Shown here: in pieces, positions 1 to 7,280 of the stretch
Layout: the number at the start of each line of letters is the position of its first letter
Position numbering within the stretch: the first letter of the stretch is position 1
From: Desulfotomaculum sp.
GTDB taxonomy: Bacteria > Bacillota > Desulfotomaculia > Desulfotomaculales > Desulfallaceae
Length of the DNA stretch: 64,000 bases
Direction of reading: 5' to 3'
NCBI GenBank assembly: GCA_016841675.1
Contig: JAENYQ010000001.1
Coordinates: forward strand, 100,291-164,290
Program-made: the position numbers and the translations under genes
Notes under the pieces: generated by a model
What the model saw: the letters and a program-made list of their open reading frames with translations, nothing else
What the model was told of the DNA's origin: nothing
Database searches by the model: none

Positions 1-172
1 AGGCCGGTGATGGTATCAAGGCCGGTGATGGTATCAAGGCCGGTTGGGGTATCGAGGCCGGTGGTGGTATCGAGGCCGGTGGTGGTATCGAGGCCGGTGA
101 TGGTATCAAGGCCGGTGATGGTATCAAGGCCGGTTGGGGTATCGAGGCCGGTGGTGGTATCGAGGCCGGTGA
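1..172 (+). repeat. 18-bp tandem repeat, about 9.5 units
   Basis: Eighteen-base units built on GGCCGGTnnTGGTATCrA follow one another from the left edge. Variation is confined to the codon after GCCGGT (GAT, TGG or GGT) and to AAG/GAG at the unit end. In frame 3 each unit encodes a hexapeptide A-G-(D/W/G)-G-I-(K/E). Variation that keeps the Gly and Ile positions argues that this frame is the selected one. The array begins outside the window. Confidence 0.9.
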
Positions 173-293
173 TGACTTTGGTATCTATGCTGGATTGCAG
201 GTTCGCATCTCAATGAAATCAAAACACGCGCTGGTCATTGCGAAGGAATTGCCCAAAAACTTACTACTTGGGATGTTTCAGCAAAAAGAGTAA
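3..293 (+). CDS. C-terminal end of a hexapeptide-repeat (beta-solenoid-like) protein, partial
   Basis: An open frame enters from the left edge with no start inside the window and stops with TAA at 291-293. It reads nine AGxGI(K/E) hexapeptides and then a non-repetitive tail of about 40 residues (DDFGIYAGLQV... to ...GMFQQKE). Regular Ala-Gly-x-Gly-Ile repeats are typical of short-rung beta-solenoids. A pentapeptide- or collagen-like phage fibre is an alternative. The overlapping frame reading VSRPV repeats is less likely, because its composition is an accident of the same DNA repeat. The function is unknown; a surface or fibre role is inference only. Confidence 0.55.
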   Translation, partial: AGDGIKAGDGIKAGWGIEAGGGIEAGGGIEAGDGIKAGDGIKAGWGIEAGGGIEAGDDFGIYAGLQVRISMKSKHALVIAKELPKNLLLGMFQQKE

Positions 294-400
294 TATCGAG
301 GGACGATTCCATAAAGGCAGATGATGTCTATGTCGAGGCACAGGTAATGCCTCGTGACAATAAACCACATGAAATACAAAAAAATAAAATATTAAGCCCA

Positions 401-531
401 CAACAGACCCCATGATCGGACAAAAATTTAAAGTAGAAAGGAAGTGAATAGCTTCCTTGTTGACAATATCCTTTAAAAATCCGTCCGTTAAAGCCCTATA
501 TTTTTGCAAATGCCGACCATGGGGTTTGTTG
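401..531. repeat. imperfect 19-bp inverted repeat in a gene-free gap
   Basis: The gap 294-570 holds no convincing gene. Positions 401-419 and 513-531 are inverted copies matching at 17 of 19 bases (core ACCCCATG / CATGGGGT). Between them is a small perfect hairpin AAGGAAG/CTTCCTT around 437-457. The arms could close a structured leader for the gene at 571, or mark an old insertion. No protein-coding signal was found between the arms. Confidence 0.5.
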
Positions 532-570
532 GTACATAGTTAACGATATATAGAAAGCGAGGTAAATTGT

Positions 571-1317
571 ATGAGCATCGAAAAGAAAATCAATGACGTG
601 ATAACCGCAAAGCTAGAAGAAGGCATAATTGAGAAATTAGTGGCTGAGCACCTTGAAAAGGGCATCAATAAAGCCCTGGAAAGTTTATTAGGTAACTATG
701 GCGACGTTACCGAAGTAATTAAAGGGAAAATCAAAGACGTTATGGTTAAACAACTGGAGTCTTACGATTACTCGAAATATATTGTTAAGTTGGATTGCGT
801 ACTGGCTGAAATACTTCAAAAAACGGCATTGGACCATAAAAAGATACTGGAAAACTTTAAAAAGTTGATGACTGATTCCGAAATTCCCAAAGTAGTTAAA
901 TTATCGGACATCTTTGAAGAATTCAAGAAATATGTTGCAAAAAAAATTAATACCAGCAACCTTGAAATTAACTACGATGACGGTGTTTCCTATGAATACG
1001 TTACCGTTACGATGGAAGTTGAGTATGAGGAAAAGCGTTCTTGGTCTAGTTCCAGCTTTGAATACGCGAATGTTGTTTTTGAGTGTGAGAAGGATGAAGA
1101 CCTTAACTTTGAGATTCGCCTTTCAAAATTCATGAAATATCCATGGTCGCTATCCGTGGATATAGATACTTCGATTGGGTCACTAAGACACCTTGACGAT
1201 TTAAAGATTTACCTTCTGAAAATTAAGCAGAGCGATGCAAGAATAGAAATTGATTCGGATTACCTGGAAGATGATGAAGTCGAGGTTGAAGCGGAACCGG
1301 AAGCTAGTTTTAGTTAG
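571..1317 (+). CDS. phage protein of unknown function, 248 aa
   Basis: An ATG with upstream AAGCGAGG opens a 248-residue frame. The first 120 residues are Lys/Glu-rich and mostly predicted helix (repeated I/V/L spacing such as KLEEGIIEKLVAEHLEKGI). The second half alternates hydrophobic and charged residues like beta sheet, and it ends in a strongly acidic tail (DDEVEVEAEPEA). There is no signal peptide, no membrane segment and no recognised catalytic motif. It is the first complete gene of the rightward early block. The function is not recognised. Confidence 0.75.
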   Translation: MSIEKKINDVITAKLEEGIIEKLVAEHLEKGINKALESLLGNYGDVTEVIKGKIKDVMVKQLESYDYSKYIVKLDCVLAEILQKTALDHKKILENFKKLMTDSEIPKVVKLSDIFEEFKKYVAKKINTSNLEINYDDGVSYEYVTVTMEVEYEEKRSWSSSSFEYANVVFECEKDEDLNFEIRLSKFMKYPWSLSVDIDTSIGSLRHLDDLKIYLLKIKQSDARIEIDSDYLEDDEVEVEAEPEASFS

Positions 1318-1350
1318 GGTGTAGTGGCTAAATGATGCGTAATTAAACAT

Positions 1351-1443
1351 GCGGGATTATCCGGGTGAGATCCGGTGAGTGGTAGAGGCTGAATAGCGTC
1401 AAGACCAAGCGCATATCGGGGGTGCAAATCCCCCATCCCGCCC
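1351..1443 (+). other. tRNA-like structured segment of uncertain identity
   Basis: GCGGGAT (1351-1357) pairs perfectly over 7 bp with ATCCCGC (1435-1441). Just inside it GGGGG/CCCCC closes a 7-nt loop TGCAAAT, which resembles a T-arm, and AGTGGTAGAG resembles a D-loop. The segment is about 93 nt long. However, an extra CCGG hairpin sits where the D-arm should start, no canonical anticodon loop with U33 can be drawn, and the T-loop lacks TTC. It may be a degenerate tRNA, a tRNA mimic or another structured RNA. Confidence 0.3.
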
Positions 1444-1465
1444 AATTATATCGGGATGGTTTGAA

Positions 1466-1627
1466 ATGAAATATACTTGTCGCGACTGTGCTTTTGACAT
1501 ACTGGACAATGAAGATCCGGATTGGAAAGAGTGTGTTGCACCTGGGCATATCCCGGATGAAATCTTTGAGACATATGGGGACGATGAACTACCTTCCCAT
1601 TGTGGTTATTTTGAGGTGAGGAAATAA
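1466..1627 (+). CDS. small Cys-rich protein, 53 aa
   Basis: ATG at 1466 opens a 53-codon frame ending TAA 1625-1627. The product starts MKYTCRDCAF and has a CxxC pair, a later CVAPGH and an HCGY, a spacing that could bind one zinc ion. It is acidic overall. The ribosome binding site is weak (GGATGG). It lies between the tRNA-like element and the SbcC-like gene and is co-directional with both. It resembles the small zinc-ribbon proteins common in phage early regions; no specific function is assigned. Confidence 0.6.
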   Translation: MKYTCRDCAFDILDNEDPDWKECVAPGHIPDEIFETYGDDELPSHCGYFEVRK

Positions 1628-1703
1628 GGCGGATTAATTTGGGCATAGATTAGTTCGCATTCCACAACCACAACAGTGTAATAAATAACAAGGAAGTGAA
1701 ACC

Positions 1704-3335
1704 GTGAACATACCACCCATAAAAAAATTCATCCTACGCAACATCCAAAGCCTACCTAAAGCAGAAATAGAACTCGGGGCACCCGGCACCCTAACCACCG
1801 TGATCGGTGGTAGCGATACAGGCAAAACCGCCATGGCGTCCCGGTCCCTTGAAAAGCTATTCTTCAACACCATACCTACCAAAGAACTCATTCGCCGCGG
1901 TGCAAAGTCTGCATCCATCACGGCAGTATATGACACCCCGGATAACCTGGCCATAGCCTGGGAGTGGAAGGGTCCATCCCCGGACAAGGGCAAGGCTCGT
2001 TACACTATCACCCGCGACAATATGGAACCAATCATTCTGGAAGGTTCAAACCGCCCTGGCCACGTGCCGGAAGTTATCCAGGAACTTACTGGGGTGCGTC
2101 CGGTTAAGATTGGCAACCTCACCTTAAACTTTAACGTCAGCAGGCAGCTTGACGGTCCTTTCCTGGGGGCGTCGGTAAGTCCTACGGAGCGTTACCGGGT
2201 GCTTGGTGCCCTGGCCGGCACGTTGGAAGTTGACGAGTGCGTGAAAGAGGTTGGGCTTGAAATCCACCGGTCCCGGCGCAGGGAAAAGGAACTGGCCGGA
2301 GATGGTGGCAAGCAGGTTGGCGAAATCGGGGAACTGGAACAGAAAATCAGGGAATATGATTGCCTTATCCCCCTAAAGGAAACCATTGATACAATCGACG
2401 CTAAGTTGGTGATGATCCGCCAAAAACAGGAACGATTGAACAAACTTAACACCTTACGTAGTTTTATTGTCACCCAGGATAAAATAGCCAAAGATACCTG
2501 GGATAATATTTTCACCTTAGAAAAAGCAATTGAGCAGGTTGGTCAGTATATTGCCCAGGCTGAAGCAAACATATTGCGACACCAAAAGATTACCGCCGTG
2601 CACCATGCTATCCAGGGCATCAATACTGTATTTAGTCAAACCCAGCTTACCCTGGATAAGACCAAATCGCATGCCAAAATTTACTTCCACCTAAAAGCTG
2701 CCAATGAAAGCGATATAAAACTTACCGCATTAACCAAACTGCACCAGTCTATCATATCAGAAAATCAAAAACTAACTACAGCACAGCAAATTTTAGACAG
2801 CACCAGGGGCGCAGAACATGCCCAAATTGCCCTTAAAGATGCGACCAAAGCCAACCACACTAGAAGTATTATTGCATCCTTAAATGCGGAAATAACGGCT
2901 ACCAGGGACACCCTTTTACGATATACCGAAACTTTGGTGGCAACTGAGGAAGTTGGCCGGGGTCGGGAAGTTTTGGATCAGGTTGTTGCCAAGGCAGATA
3001 AGGTAATGAAGTTGGCTAAGGTCAAGCTGTTTATTAGAGGTATTGGTAACAGGATTACCGAGGCACAGCAAGTATTGGACACTACCGCCGGCGTTACGCG
3101 TGGGTTGGAATTACTACCCCAGACCAAAAACAAAATAGTTAAGTACAATGCACTCTATGAGCTTGAAATTTGGTGCCAGAAAGAATTGCAGCAGATTGAT
3201 GTCGCAAGTCAGAATATTAAACGCATTAAATCAGAGTACGATGTTGCCGCTAGTGAATATCGGAAATTGCTGTTAGATGCGGGAATCTGTGAGAATTGCC
3301 CGGTGGTGGCCGAAGTGATGGCCGCCGCTGGATAG
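1704..3335 (+). CDS. Rad50/SbcC-type AAA ATPase, N-terminal half (split gene)
   Basis: A GTG start follows GGAAGTG. Residues 35-42 are a Walker A motif (GGSDTGKT) in the N-terminal arrangement of SMC/Rad50/SbcC ATPases. From about residue 180 to the end the protein is long helix with heptad-like spacing, a coiled-coil arm. It ends with CENC at 529-532, which recalls the CxxC zinc hook at the arm tip. There is no ABC signature and no Walker B here. Those motifs are in the separate gene at 5787-6458, so the two products probably assemble into one ATPase head working with the nuclease at 7281-8357. By analogy with T4 gp46/gp47 and SbcCD, the role would be DNA end processing and recombination. 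Confidence 0.75.
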   Translation: MNIPPIKKFILRNIQSLPKAEIELGAPGTLTTVIGGSDTGKTAMASRSLEKLFFNTIPTKELIRRGAKSASITAVYDTPDNLAIAWEWKGPSPDKGKARYTITRDNMEPIILEGSNRPGHVPEVIQELTGVRPVKIGNLTLNFNVSRQLDGPFLGASVSPTERYRVLGALAGTLEVDECVKEVGLEIHRSRRREKELAGDGGKQVGEIGELEQKIREYDCLIPLKETIDTIDAKLVMIRQKQERLNKLNTLRSFIVTQDKIAKDTWDNIFTLEKAIEQVGQYIAQAEANILRHQKITAVHHAIQGINTVFSQTQLTLDKTKSHAKIYFHLKAANESDIKLTALTKLHQSIISENQKLTTAQQILDSTRGAEHAQIALKDATKANHTRSIIASLNAEITATRDTLLRYTETLVATEEVGRGREVLDQVVAKADKVMKLAKVKLFIRGIGNRITEAQQVLDTTAGVTRGLELLPQTKNKIVKYNALYELEIWCQKELQQIDVASQNIKRIKSEYDVAASEYRKLLLDAGICENCPVVAEVMAAAG

Positions 3336-3362
3336 GATTAATGAATGGGATGGTGATGTTAA

Positions 3363-3707
3363 ATGCAGGGTAGCAAGCCAAACCATCATTCAGGCCACCG
3401 CCCTGTAGTGTACGAAGAGGGGTATCTAGCACTCTATGCTTGCATCATAAATGAAAAATTACACCCTCAACGGGTGCTATGTAGGATGGGTTGCCTTGAC
3501 CGGCACAAAGATGAGAGCCAGGTTGCCAGTGAAGAGGATGTTGCCCAGATGATTAAGATGCGGGAAACCATGACCTATAAAGAAATAGGCAAGGCGTTTG
3601 GAATTACAGCATCCGGGGTGTACCACAGGTTAAGCAGATATGAACATCGGCGCAAGAAAAAAGGGGACCATTTTAAGACTACCAACGGCAAGGTGGTGAC
3701 TTTGTAG
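3363..3707 (+). CDS. helix-turn-helix protein, 114 aa
   Basis: ATG start after GGTGATG. The C-terminal half holds a sigma-region-4-like helix-turn-helix, MTYKEIGKAFGITASGVYHR (about residues 70-89), followed by a very basic tail (RRKKKGDHFK). The N-terminal part contains two cysteines (VLCRMGCLDRHK), possibly metal-binding. It lies between the two halves of the split SbcC ATPase and two bases before the next DNA-binding gene. It is probably a DNA-binding regulator; the target is unknown. Confidence 0.65.
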   Translation: MQGSKPNHHSGHRPVVYEEGYLALYACIINEKLHPQRVLCRMGCLDRHKDESQVASEEDVAQMIKMRETMTYKEIGKAFGITASGVYHRLSRYEHRRKKKGDHFKTTNGKVVTL

Positions 3708-3709
3708 AT

Positions 3710-4054
3710 ATGAATCAACCACCCTGGACAGATGAACGCGACGAACTGGTTAAAAGATATTACGGGAAAATGCCTAATAAAAAGTTGGCTAAAATGATCG
3801 GCAAGTCGGTATGGGCAGTGGAAGGCAGGGCCGGGAAGTTTGGTTTAAAGAAAACGGTCGAAAAGAAGCGGAGTAGTGGTATTAAACGTAAAATACCGGA
3901 CCATATCAAGGATATGATTTTAGGGGTGCCGGATATTGACAGAAGTGTGGCCGGGGAATTGGCCCATTCGGCACAGGGGACGCGGGGCAGCGCAAAGGCA
4001 AGGACGCTTTATCTGTTGTGGCTTATGAGCCAGTTAAGAAGGATGAGTGGGTAA
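3710..4054 (+). CDS. Myb/SANT-like helix-turn-helix protein, 114 aa
   Basis: The first 45 residues (PPWTDERDELVKRYYGKM... KSVWAVEGRAGKFGL) follow the pattern of phage Myb/SANT-like domains: conserved W, three helices, and a recognition helix with WAVEGRA. A basic linker and a helical C-terminus follow. The start lies 2 bases after the previous stop, so the pair is probably co-translated. It likely binds DNA; an early regulator or an accessory to the recombination genes around it is possible. Confidence 0.65.
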   Translation: MNQPPWTDERDELVKRYYGKMPNKKLAKMIGKSVWAVEGRAGKFGLKKTVEKKRSSGIKRKIPDHIKDMILGVPDIDRSVAGELAHSAQGTRGSAKARTLYLLWLMSQLRRMSG

Positions 4055-4081
4055 GTAAATTATAGATTAGGAGATGAAAAA

Positions 4082-4858
4082 ATGCCGCCCAAAACAGTGA
4101 TTATTGACACGGTGCCCATATTCCCCAAAAAACTTCAAAAGGATTTACAAGAAGGGGAGGTTATTTGTACCACATGTAAAGGATTAGGCGTTGTTGTGGT
4201 TGACAACCAGTTTGGCTTAAGGGAAGAAGGGGAACTAATTGATTATAGTAATCTCTTTCCTTATAAGAAACAAAGTATCAGTTTTTGTCCAGACTGTTAC
4301 AGCGGTGTTAGAAAGTTATGTAAATATTGCGGCCAACCTGGGAGTAGGGGATACATCTACCCCGAGAGAAGTTGCCAGTGTGAAGGTGCTGCACAACAAC
4401 GCCGGGACGAACAATGGAAGAAAGGCATGGAGTTCTACCAAAAGGCGGAGAAGTTAACGCTTGCCCAGGCAATCGAACAGGGAATTGAAATGGTTTATAT
4501 AGATGGCGGCGAAAAATACGTTACCATCAACGACCTAGAAGAGGAAATTTACGAAATACTGTCTGACGATATTGAAAATGGGGTAATTGTTTACGCTACA
4601 ACGGCCAAGGTCCTTACACTAGATGCCGCAGAAATTGTTTCGGATGAATGTGAGAGTCAGGAGATGTACGAAGATTTTTGCAGTTCTATCCCTGACGCAT
4701 TAATTAGTGAACTTCAGGAACATATGGATTCTTTTTGCGAGGATTTAAAAAACAATAAAACTTATTGGGCGGATTATAGAATGGTTATTGTGGTGGATGA
4801 TTTGGTAGCCAAAATCAAAGAGGAAATCAAGAAAGAACGGCAGGAGGATGATGAATAG
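4082..4858 (+). CDS. zinc-finger protein of unknown function, 258 aa
   Basis: ATG after GGAGATGAAAA. The N-terminal third carries cysteine pairs CTTCKG, CPDC, CKYC and CQC, a DnaJ-like or zinc-ribbon arrangement probably holding two zinc ions. The remaining about 160 residues are acidic and helical with no known motif. The stop overlaps the next GTG start by one base (TAGTG), which implies translational coupling. The function is unknown; it could bind nucleic acid or protein. Confidence 0.65.
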   Translation: MPPKTVIIDTVPIFPKKLQKDLQEGEVICTTCKGLGVVVVDNQFGLREEGELIDYSNLFPYKKQSISFCPDCYSGVRKLCKYCGQPGSRGYIYPERSCQCEGAAQQRRDEQWKKGMEFYQKAEKLTLAQAIEQGIEMVYIDGGEKYVTINDLEEEIYEILSDDIENGVIVYATTAKVLTLDAAEIVSDECESQEMYEDFCSSIPDALISELQEHMDSFCEDLKNNKTYWADYRMVIVVDDLVAKIKEEIKKERQEDDE

Positions 4859-5115
4859 TGTCAACCGATTTAAACAGTTACACCAAACAAATCGAGGCCC
4901 GGAGCGCCGCCTTAAAGCGCATGGAAACTGCCCGGGTTAAGGCCGAAAGCGATAAGGAACACGCTGAAAAAAGGTTGGAAGAATTACATGCCGAAGCCAG
5001 GGCGCTGGGTGTGGAACCGGAGAATATCGAGGCCGAGATTGAAAAGTTGAAGGCGGAGATTGAAGCGGATCTGAAACTTACGGCAAGCTTAATACCTGAC
5101 GACTACAAACGGTAG
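4858..5115 (+). CDS. small coiled-coil protein, 85 aa
   Basis: GTG start overlaps the previous stop, with AGGAGG upstream. The product is almost entirely charged helix (Ala/Glu/Lys-rich heptads such as AESDKEHAEKRLEELHAEA), a coiled coil with no catalytic motif. Because it sits between the two SbcC halves it could be a connector or an arm-associated subunit, but that is inference from position only. Confidence 0.6.
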   Translation: MSTDLNSYTKQIEARSAALKRMETARVKAESDKEHAEKRLEELHAEARALGVEPENIEAEIEKLKAEIEADLKLTASLIPDDYKR

Positions 5116-5127
5116 AGGGGTAGCAAG

Positions 5128-5781
5128 GTGAGCGAGCAAGTTATATGTCAATATTGCGGTAAACCAATCCCCAAAGGCAATATGAATAACTATAGATGGA
5201 AAAGAAGAAAATTTTGTTCCAGAAGATGCGATGGCCTATATAAAAACCATGTTACTAAAGTATTAAGACCTCACCCAATTGACCCCAGCAAACACACAAA
5301 ACTAACATGCCAAAATTGCAGTGTTGAGTTTGAAGTACCTAATTATTTGGTAAGAAAAGGAGCAAGGTTTTGTAGTAAATCGTGTGCCGCTGCATCTAGG
5401 CGTAAAAACAAGTTTAGGGATTTTAATGGAAAAAGATATAGATTAAATCCAAATGGATATTATTATGCGGACGATAATTCAAGACTGTGCAGAGATGTAT
5501 GGGAATATCATAATGGGCAAATACCTGCGGGGTATATTATTCACCACATTGATGGCAATAAAGGCAATGACGATATAAATAACCTTCAGATGATGAAAGA
5601 AGCAGAACACCTTAGAATGCATAACCTAACTCCAGAATATCGTTATGTTACATGTCAATATTGTGGTAAAACTATTAAGCGGAAAAAGAGAAATGTATGG
5701 GCTGGTCACACTAAATATTGTTCCAGTGCTTGTGCCAACAAACATAAACCAATTTTAAGGAAATTAAGGAAAGAGGCTTGA
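5128..5781 (+). CDS. HNH endonuclease with zinc fingers, 217 aa
   Basis: GTG start after GGGGTAGCAAGGTG spacing. Three CxxC...C/H modules surround an HNH core: CQYCGK near the N-terminus, CQNCSVEF in the middle and CQYCGKTIKRK near the C-terminus. The core is GYIIHHIDGNKGNDDINNLQ then EHLRMHN, which gives the HH, N and H residues. The arrangement is typical of free-standing phage homing endonucleases. Its position, separating the two parts of a Rad50-like ATPase, fits homing into this locus, although the split could also be older than the insertion. It cleaves DNA; the target is unknown. Confidence 0.8.
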   Translation: MSEQVICQYCGKPIPKGNMNNYRWKRRKFCSRRCDGLYKNHVTKVLRPHPIDPSKHTKLTCQNCSVEFEVPNYLVRKGARFCSKSCAAASRRKNKFRDFNGKRYRLNPNGYYYADDNSRLCRDVWEYHNGQIPAGYIIHHIDGNKGNDDINNLQMMKEAEHLRMHNLTPEYRYVTCQYCGKTIKRKKRNVWAGHTKYCSSACANKHKPILRKLRKEA

Positions 5782-5786
5782 TAAAT

Positions 5787-6458
5787 ATGAATATTTCATT
5801 GTCTAAAATCGAGGATAGTTTAAACAATATGAACTCTCATTATCAGTCTCAAATTGGTGCTCTAAATTTACTCTTAACCCATAAACAGCAGTTAGTTGAA
5901 GAATTAGATAATACTCGTCAAGAAATTAAATTATTAGATCAGGAACAATCTGTACTAGTATTTACTAGTCGGCAAATGATGTCCGACCTGACCCACCGCA
6001 TCGAAGAACCGGTATCTATGGCCCTGCAACTCCTATGGGGCGACGACCGGCGGTTCCGATTCAACTTCGGTGAATATCGGAGTGAACCGGCAGCCTGGCG
6101 GGAGATCCTTAAACGCGAATCTGAGGAATTAGAATATGAAGCATTCGACCCGGATAGTAGTAGCGGTGGCGGGGTGAGCGACGTTGTTAGCCTGGTGCTG
6201 GATTTGTCGGTGCTGCAGTTGCTGGACCTGGTGCCCCAGGGAATTATTAGCCGGGACGAGCCCGGAAAGTTTGTGGACAAGCAGAACGGGGCGGAAAAAG
6301 CCAAGAATATTGCCTTCTTCCTGAAGGAGTATGTAGCGAGAACCAGGTTGCAGTTTGTTTTTATCACACATATCGACGAGTTGGCCGGGGTTGCGGATGT
6401 GGCTTACAGAGTAGAGAAGCAGAAAGAGATGACGAGTAGGGTGGTGAGGGTGAAATGA
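5787..6458 (+). CDS. Rad50/SbcC-type ATPase, C-terminal half (split gene)
   Basis: The ATG at 5787 has AAAGAGG upstream; a TTG at 5778 is possible. Residues 1-55 are coiled coil. At 124-131 is an ABC signature-like SSSGGGVS, at 153-159 a Walker B/D-loop-like IISRDEP, and at 191-196 VFITHI, the H-loop region. This is the ATPase half missing from the 1704-3335 product. Together they cover a short-armed SbcC/Rad50. Usual SbcC Walker B reads LLLDEP, so ISRDEP is slightly unusual. The pair with the nuclease at 7281 suggests a phage Mre11-Rad50 complex. Confidence 0.72.
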   Translation: MNISLSKIEDSLNNMNSHYQSQIGALNLLLTHKQQLVEELDNTRQEIKLLDQEQSVLVFTSRQMMSDLTHRIEEPVSMALQLLWGDDRRFRFNFGEYRSEPAAWREILKRESEELEYEAFDPDSSSGGGVSDVVSLVLDLSVLQLLDLVPQGIISRDEPGKFVDKQNGAEKAKNIAFFLKEYVARTRLQFVFITHIDELAGVADVAYRVEKQKEMTSRVVRVK

Positions 6459-6646
6459 AAATTGGAGAAGCACACAAAAAAGCCGTTAACAATTGGTTTG
6501 TAAGGGAATTTTTAAAACATAATGACGATATAATTTTAATTTGCTGTGTTGAGGGTTGGACTTTATTTACCAGAAGTACAATGGCTCAACAATACGCAGA
6601 AAATGGCAACGAACTAACAAAAAACTATATCAGTGCAATTTATTAA
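6455..6646 (+). CDS. small protein of unknown function, 63 aa
   Basis: The ATG overlaps the TGA of the SbcC C-terminal half (ATGA), so translation is likely coupled. The sequence is MKIGEAHKKAVNNWFVREFL..., with a short hydrophobic core (DDIILICCVEGWTLF) that is too short and too charged at its edges for a membrane helix. No family was recognised. Confidence 0.55.
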   Translation: MKIGEAHKKAVNNWFVREFLKHNDDIILICCVEGWTLFTRSTMAQQYAENGNELTKNYISAIY

Positions 6647-6689
6647 AAACAAAACCAACATAATCTTTAAGATGGTGAGGGTTAAATAA

Positions 6690-6977
6690 ATGAGTAAAAC
6701 ATGCTATATAAATGTTAGCCCCCAGACAGTTGGCGAATTGGTCAACGACATAGCCGAGAAGAATCGTGATAGCGTTATTGTTTTACCGGTGGTCGGCAAG
6801 GTAGATATAATGTCACCCACCAAAAAGAAAAAGTGCCACCGTTTTATGGTTGAATTATTGGTGCCAGAAGATGCAATCATCGGCCAGGGATGTTTAACCG
6901 ATTTCGGATGTATGGTGGTTATGAGGTTACCTAGGGAAAGGATAAAGCCGGAGTTGTTGGTGGAAAGGGTGAAGTAA
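6690..6977 (+). CDS. small protein of unknown function, 95 aa
   Basis: ATG after GGTGAGGG. The compact mixed alpha/beta sequence has a hydrophobic strand pattern (SVIVLPVVGKVDIM, CMVVMRL) and a Lys-rich turn (PTKKKKCH). The next gene's ATG abuts its TAA. No family was recognised; its place in the SbcC-SbcD cluster suggests an early or recombination-related role, which is inference. Confidence 0.6.
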   Translation: MSKTCYINVSPQTVGELVNDIAEKNRDSVIVLPVVGKVDIMSPTKKKKCHRFMVELLVPEDAIIGQGCLTDFGCMVVMRLPRERIKPELLVERVK

Positions 6978-7274
6978 ATGGAAATAATCTGGAAAGATGT
7001 GACGAGTTATCGTCGGGGGGATAAGGAAAGAATACCCACCATTTTGGAAGCTATGATTTGCGGATTTAGAATTTGCGTACATTGGCACATATACTACCAA
7101 AACACATGGCTTTTATCTTGTCACAGTCTAAAAATTGATAATCAAGATTTAAAAGCAGATTGCTTTGACGAAGCGACCCGAAAAGCAATCAACATATTAA
7201 TAACACATTTAGAAAGATATGTTGAATTACAGAAAACCTTAAAAGAAGCTTTAAAAGGCCAGCAAGGGAGTTGA
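6978..7274 (+). CDS. small protein of unknown function, 98 aa
   Basis: ATG immediately follows the preceding stop. The sequence is aromatic and basic in the middle (RICVHWHIYYQNTW) and helical at the end. It resembles a small alpha+beta fold; no motif is diagnostic. It directly precedes the SbcD-like nuclease with 6 bp spacing. Confidence 0.6.
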   Translation: MEIIWKDVTSYRRGDKERIPTILEAMICGFRICVHWHIYYQNTWLLSCHSLKIDNQDLKADCFDEATRKAINILITHLERYVELQKTLKEALKGQQGS

Positions 7275-7280
7275 CCGGAT

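Noticed and set aside
7-216. Open frame reading VSRPV repeats over the left-edge tandem repeat
   Set aside because: The DNA variation preserves Gly/Ile pattern in frame 3, and that frame runs on past the repeat with a sensible tail; the VSRPV frame is a by-product.
264-509. Leftward 81-aa open frame with a hydrophobic centre
   Set aside because: No ribosome binding site, no co-directional neighbours, and it overlaps the inverted-repeat gap; judged random.
1351-1443. Functional tRNA gene
   Set aside because: No proper anticodon stem-loop, extra hairpin in the D region and non-standard T-loop; kept only as a tRNA-like segment.
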